DNA of 15,909 nt from Alkalibacterium iburiense (GTDB lineage Bacteria > Bacillota > Bacilli > Lactobacillales > Carnobacteriaceae_A), in NCBI RefSeq assembly GCF_039521845.1, contig NZ_BAAACW010000143.1:1-15909 (forward strand). The letters run 5' to 3'. The position numbers were made by a program, and so were the translations under genes. The notes under the pieces were generated by a model. That model did not search any database. It worked only from the letters and a program-made list of their open reading frames with translations, and was not told the DNA's origin. This document shows, piece after piece, positions 14,305 to 15,909 of the stretch (positions are counted from its first letter, which is position 1; each line of letters opens with the position of its first letter).

Positions 14305-14755
14305 CTAATATCTCCTCTTGTAAGGCAAACATGATTTTTTCTTCAGACAGAGACATGTGATCGTATCCGTTTAAATGTAAAAAACCATGAACTAATAAAA
14401 ACCCAATCTCTCTTTTTAAAGAGTGTCCATACTCTTCTGCCTGTTCGACTGCTTTATCATAAGAGATAAAGAGGTCACCTAAATCTCTTGTGATTTCTTC
14501 TCCCTCAAGTTCCAATAGGGTAAACACATCGTCTTCGTCATCTTCCACAGCAAAACTGATGACATCTGTTACAGCATCCTTGTCTCGGTATTCTCTGTTT
14601 ATTTCTCTAATTTTATCATTGTCTACAAAGGTTACTGATACTTCGATAGTGTCTTCTAAATTTAATTTTTCTTTAGCCACTTGAAGGAGGTCTATCATCC
14701 AACCTGTTTCTTCTTCTTTAAAATGCTTTGTTTCATCATATATTATAATATCCAT
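14282..14755 (-). CDS. ybeY: rRNA maturation endonuclease YbeY
   Basis: YbeY is a zinc-dependent RNase involved in 16S rRNA 3'-end maturation and ribosome quality control. The 157-residue protein has the family pattern: SVTFVDNDKIREINREYRDKD (about 40-60), TDVISFAVE, LGDLFIS, and the metal motif HGFLHLNGYDH (H123, H127, H133). Its start overlaps the phoH stop as TAATG and its own ribosome binding site is weak, so it is probably coupled to phoH. Era and YbeY in the same operon fits their shared role in small-subunit maturation. Confidence 0.97.
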   Translation of the reverse strand: MDIIIYDETKHFKEEETGWMIDLLQVAKEKLNLEDTIEVSVTFVDNDKIREINREYRDKDAVTDVISFAVEDDEDDVFTLLELEGEEITRDLGDLFISYDKAVEQAEEYGHSLKREIGFLLVHGFLHLNGYDHMSLSEEKIMFALQEEILDEYGLKR

Positions 14756-15771
14756 TATTCTTCCCTATCCGTTTCATTGTCGTAAGCACGAATCACCTTA
14801 GCAACCAATGGGTGTCTAATGACATCCTCAGCTTCAAATCGTATATTCCCGATACCTTTTACATCAGTCAACACACGTTCCGCGTGAATCAGCCCACTGC
14901 TTACTCTTTTTGGTAAATCCACTTGTGTCGTGTCTCCGTTGATAATCATTTTAGAACCAAAACCTAAGCGCGTTAAGAACATTTTCATCTGTTGAACCGT
15001 TGTGTTTTGAGCTTCATCTAAAATGATGTAGGCATCATCCAAGGTTCTCCCCCGCATGTAAGCTAAAGGGGCAATTTCAATGGTCTCTCTTTCAATGAGT
15101 CGATTGGTGTGTTCTGTTCCAAATATAGTATAAAGCGCATCGTATAACGGTCTTAAATAAGGGTCCACTTTTTCTTTCAAGTCTCCTGGTAAGAAACCAA
15201 GGTTTTCTCCAGCTTCCACAGCGGGGCGTGTTAAAATAATCCGTTTCACTTCCCCTTTTCTCATTGCCGCTACTGCCATAGCCACCGCAACGAAGGTTTT
15301 ACCTGTTCCTGCTGGACCTATGCCAAATACGATATCATTTTTCTTGATCGATTCAACATAGTTTCTTTGGCCCACATTTTTAACTCGAATAGACTTGCCG
15401 TCTCTGTCTTTCGTAATTTCTTCTTCGTACATACGGACAAACTGCGACAATTTTCCTTGTTTCGCCATTCGAATGGCGGATAGTATATCTGCTTTTTTTA
15501 TGGCTATGCCTTTTTCATCAAGCAACAACAGCTGCTCAAATAAAGTCTCAATGAGTTGGATTCTATCGCTGGGCCCTTCAATTTCCAGCTTGGTCCCTCG
15601 ACTATTAATGGACACACCCATTTCCTCTTCTATTAATGTAAGATAACTATTTTGTGGTCCAAATAGTGTAAACACTCGTTGAGAATCTTCTAAATCGATT
15701 CGCTTTTTTTCTTTTCCGTCAATCAAGCAGACAGCATCCCCTTTTTGTATATTTCTAATAAATAATATCAC
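14755..15771 (-). CDS. phoH: PhoH-like ATPase
   Basis: This is a P-loop ATPase with a domain found next to ybeY in most Firmicutes; its cellular role is probably in RNA metabolism but is not firmly known. Numbered from the GTG at 15771 (338 residues), Walker A is GPAGTGKT (152-159) and Walker B is IILDEAQN (249-256), followed by the conserved block MIINGDTTQVDLP. The N-terminal part (about 30-110) is the KH-like domain of the long PhoH form. The start is uncertain. The GTG has no ribosome binding site and a hydrophobic start unlike the family. A TTG at 15726 has AAGGGG 11 nt upstream and gives 323 residues, closer to Bacillus PhoH. It is first of the operon seen here. Confidence 0.93.
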   Translation of the reverse strand: MILFIRNIQKGDAVCLIDGKEKKRIDLEDSQRVFTLFGPQNSYLTLIEEEMGVSINSRGTKLEIEGPSDRIQLIETLFEQLLLLDEKGIAIKKADILSAIRMAKQGKLSQFVRMYEEEITKDRDGKSIRVKNVGQRNYVESIKKNDIVFGIGPAGTGKTFVAVAMAVAAMRKGEVKRIILTRPAVEAGENLGFLPGDLKEKVDPYLRPLYDALYTIFGTEHTNRLIERETIEIAPLAYMRGRTLDDAYIILDEAQNTTVQQMKMFLTRLGFGSKMIINGDTTQVDLPKRVSSGLIHAERVLTDVKGIGNIRFEAEDVIRHPLVAKVIRAYDNETDREE

Positions 15772-15828
15772 ACATGCGAATAAAACTCTATTAATCTAAC
15801 GAATATCGGTATTATTTAAGGATTTTTT

Positions 15829-15856
15829 ACAATATAGATTATGGTTAGGGTGTCAA
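15829..15856 (-). promoter_or_regulatory. Probable promoter of the phoH operon
   Basis: On the minus strand a perfect TTGACA (15851-15856), a 16-bp spacer and TATTGT (15829-15834) lie about 60 nt before the GTG and 105 nt before the TTG of phoH. Confidence 0.55.
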
Positions 15857-15865
15857 AACCTAACC
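15843..15865. promoter_or_regulatory. Inverted repeat around the phoH -35 box, possible operator
   Basis: GGTTAGG (15843-15849) and CCTAACC (15859-15865) form a perfect 7-bp inverted repeat with a 9-nt spacer that holds the -35 hexamer. There is no T-run after it on the minus strand, so a regulator-binding site is more likely than a terminator. The palindrome AACCGGTT (15862-15869) overlaps its right arm. Confidence 0.5.
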
Positions 15866-15909
15866 GGTTTACTACTTTTCCTTGTTAACAGTGCGATTTT
15901 GCCCGCTCT

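Noticed and set aside
1..15909. CRISPR arrays, tRNA or rRNA genes, insertion sequences, phage or toxin-antitoxin genes
   Set aside because: No repeat-spacer pattern, cloverleaf, transposase or integrase sequence was seen; nearly all of the window is accounted for by core genes and their signals.

Overview
The window looks like chromosomal core DNA of a low-GC Gram-positive bacterium (Firmicutes). The sequence evidence is strong AGGAGG-type ribosome binding sites, a glycyl T-box leader, a NiaR/ECF niacin module, the separate glyQ and glyS genes, and the order phoH-ybeY-dgkA-cdd-era-recO-glyQ-glyS-...-dnaG-rpoD. That order is typical of Bacilli. The three membrane or niacin genes between glyS and dnaG, and the acidic stress protein, would fit a Lactobacillales lineage (for example Carnobacteriaceae), but the genus is an inference. 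All fourteen genes lie on the minus strand, so transcription runs from right to left.

Reading in the direction of transcription: a promoter with an inverted repeat around its -35 box (about 15829-15865) precedes phoH, ybeY, dgkA, cdd, era and recO, which are tightly packed and partly overlapping, and then a small membrane protein of unknown function (11283-11768). A glycine T-box riboswitch (about 11022-11240) then controls glyQ-glyS (9992-10921 and 7908-9992). After a hairpin come an MsbA-type ABC exporter, the niacin repressor niaR, a NiaR-controlled promoter and operator, and the niacin ECF S-component niaX. A terminator separates these from dnaG-rpoD, which has its own promoter(s) and a strong terminator. 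The last two genes are single-gene units: ribosomal protein L25 (Ctc type) and a YflT-type general stress protein, each with its own terminator.

The genes form a macromolecular-synthesis region: ribosome assembly (YbeY, Era, PhoH context, L25), DNA priming and repair (DnaG, RecO), the primary sigma factor, glycine tRNA charging, and lipid and nucleoside salvage (DgkA, Cdd). The accessory island is small and mostly concerns niacin uptake.

No clearly new large system is visible. The most unusual signal is that two genes, niaX and the unknown membrane protein, both appear to start at AUA. In each case an AAGGAG ribosome binding site lies exactly 9 nt upstream, and the next usual start codons have no ribosome binding site. 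Other points worth checking are the inverted repeat over the phoH promoter, the absence of a pgpH/yqfF gene between phoH and ybeY, a perfect hairpin without a U-tract after glyS, and an extra stem-loop between the T-box terminator and glyQ.
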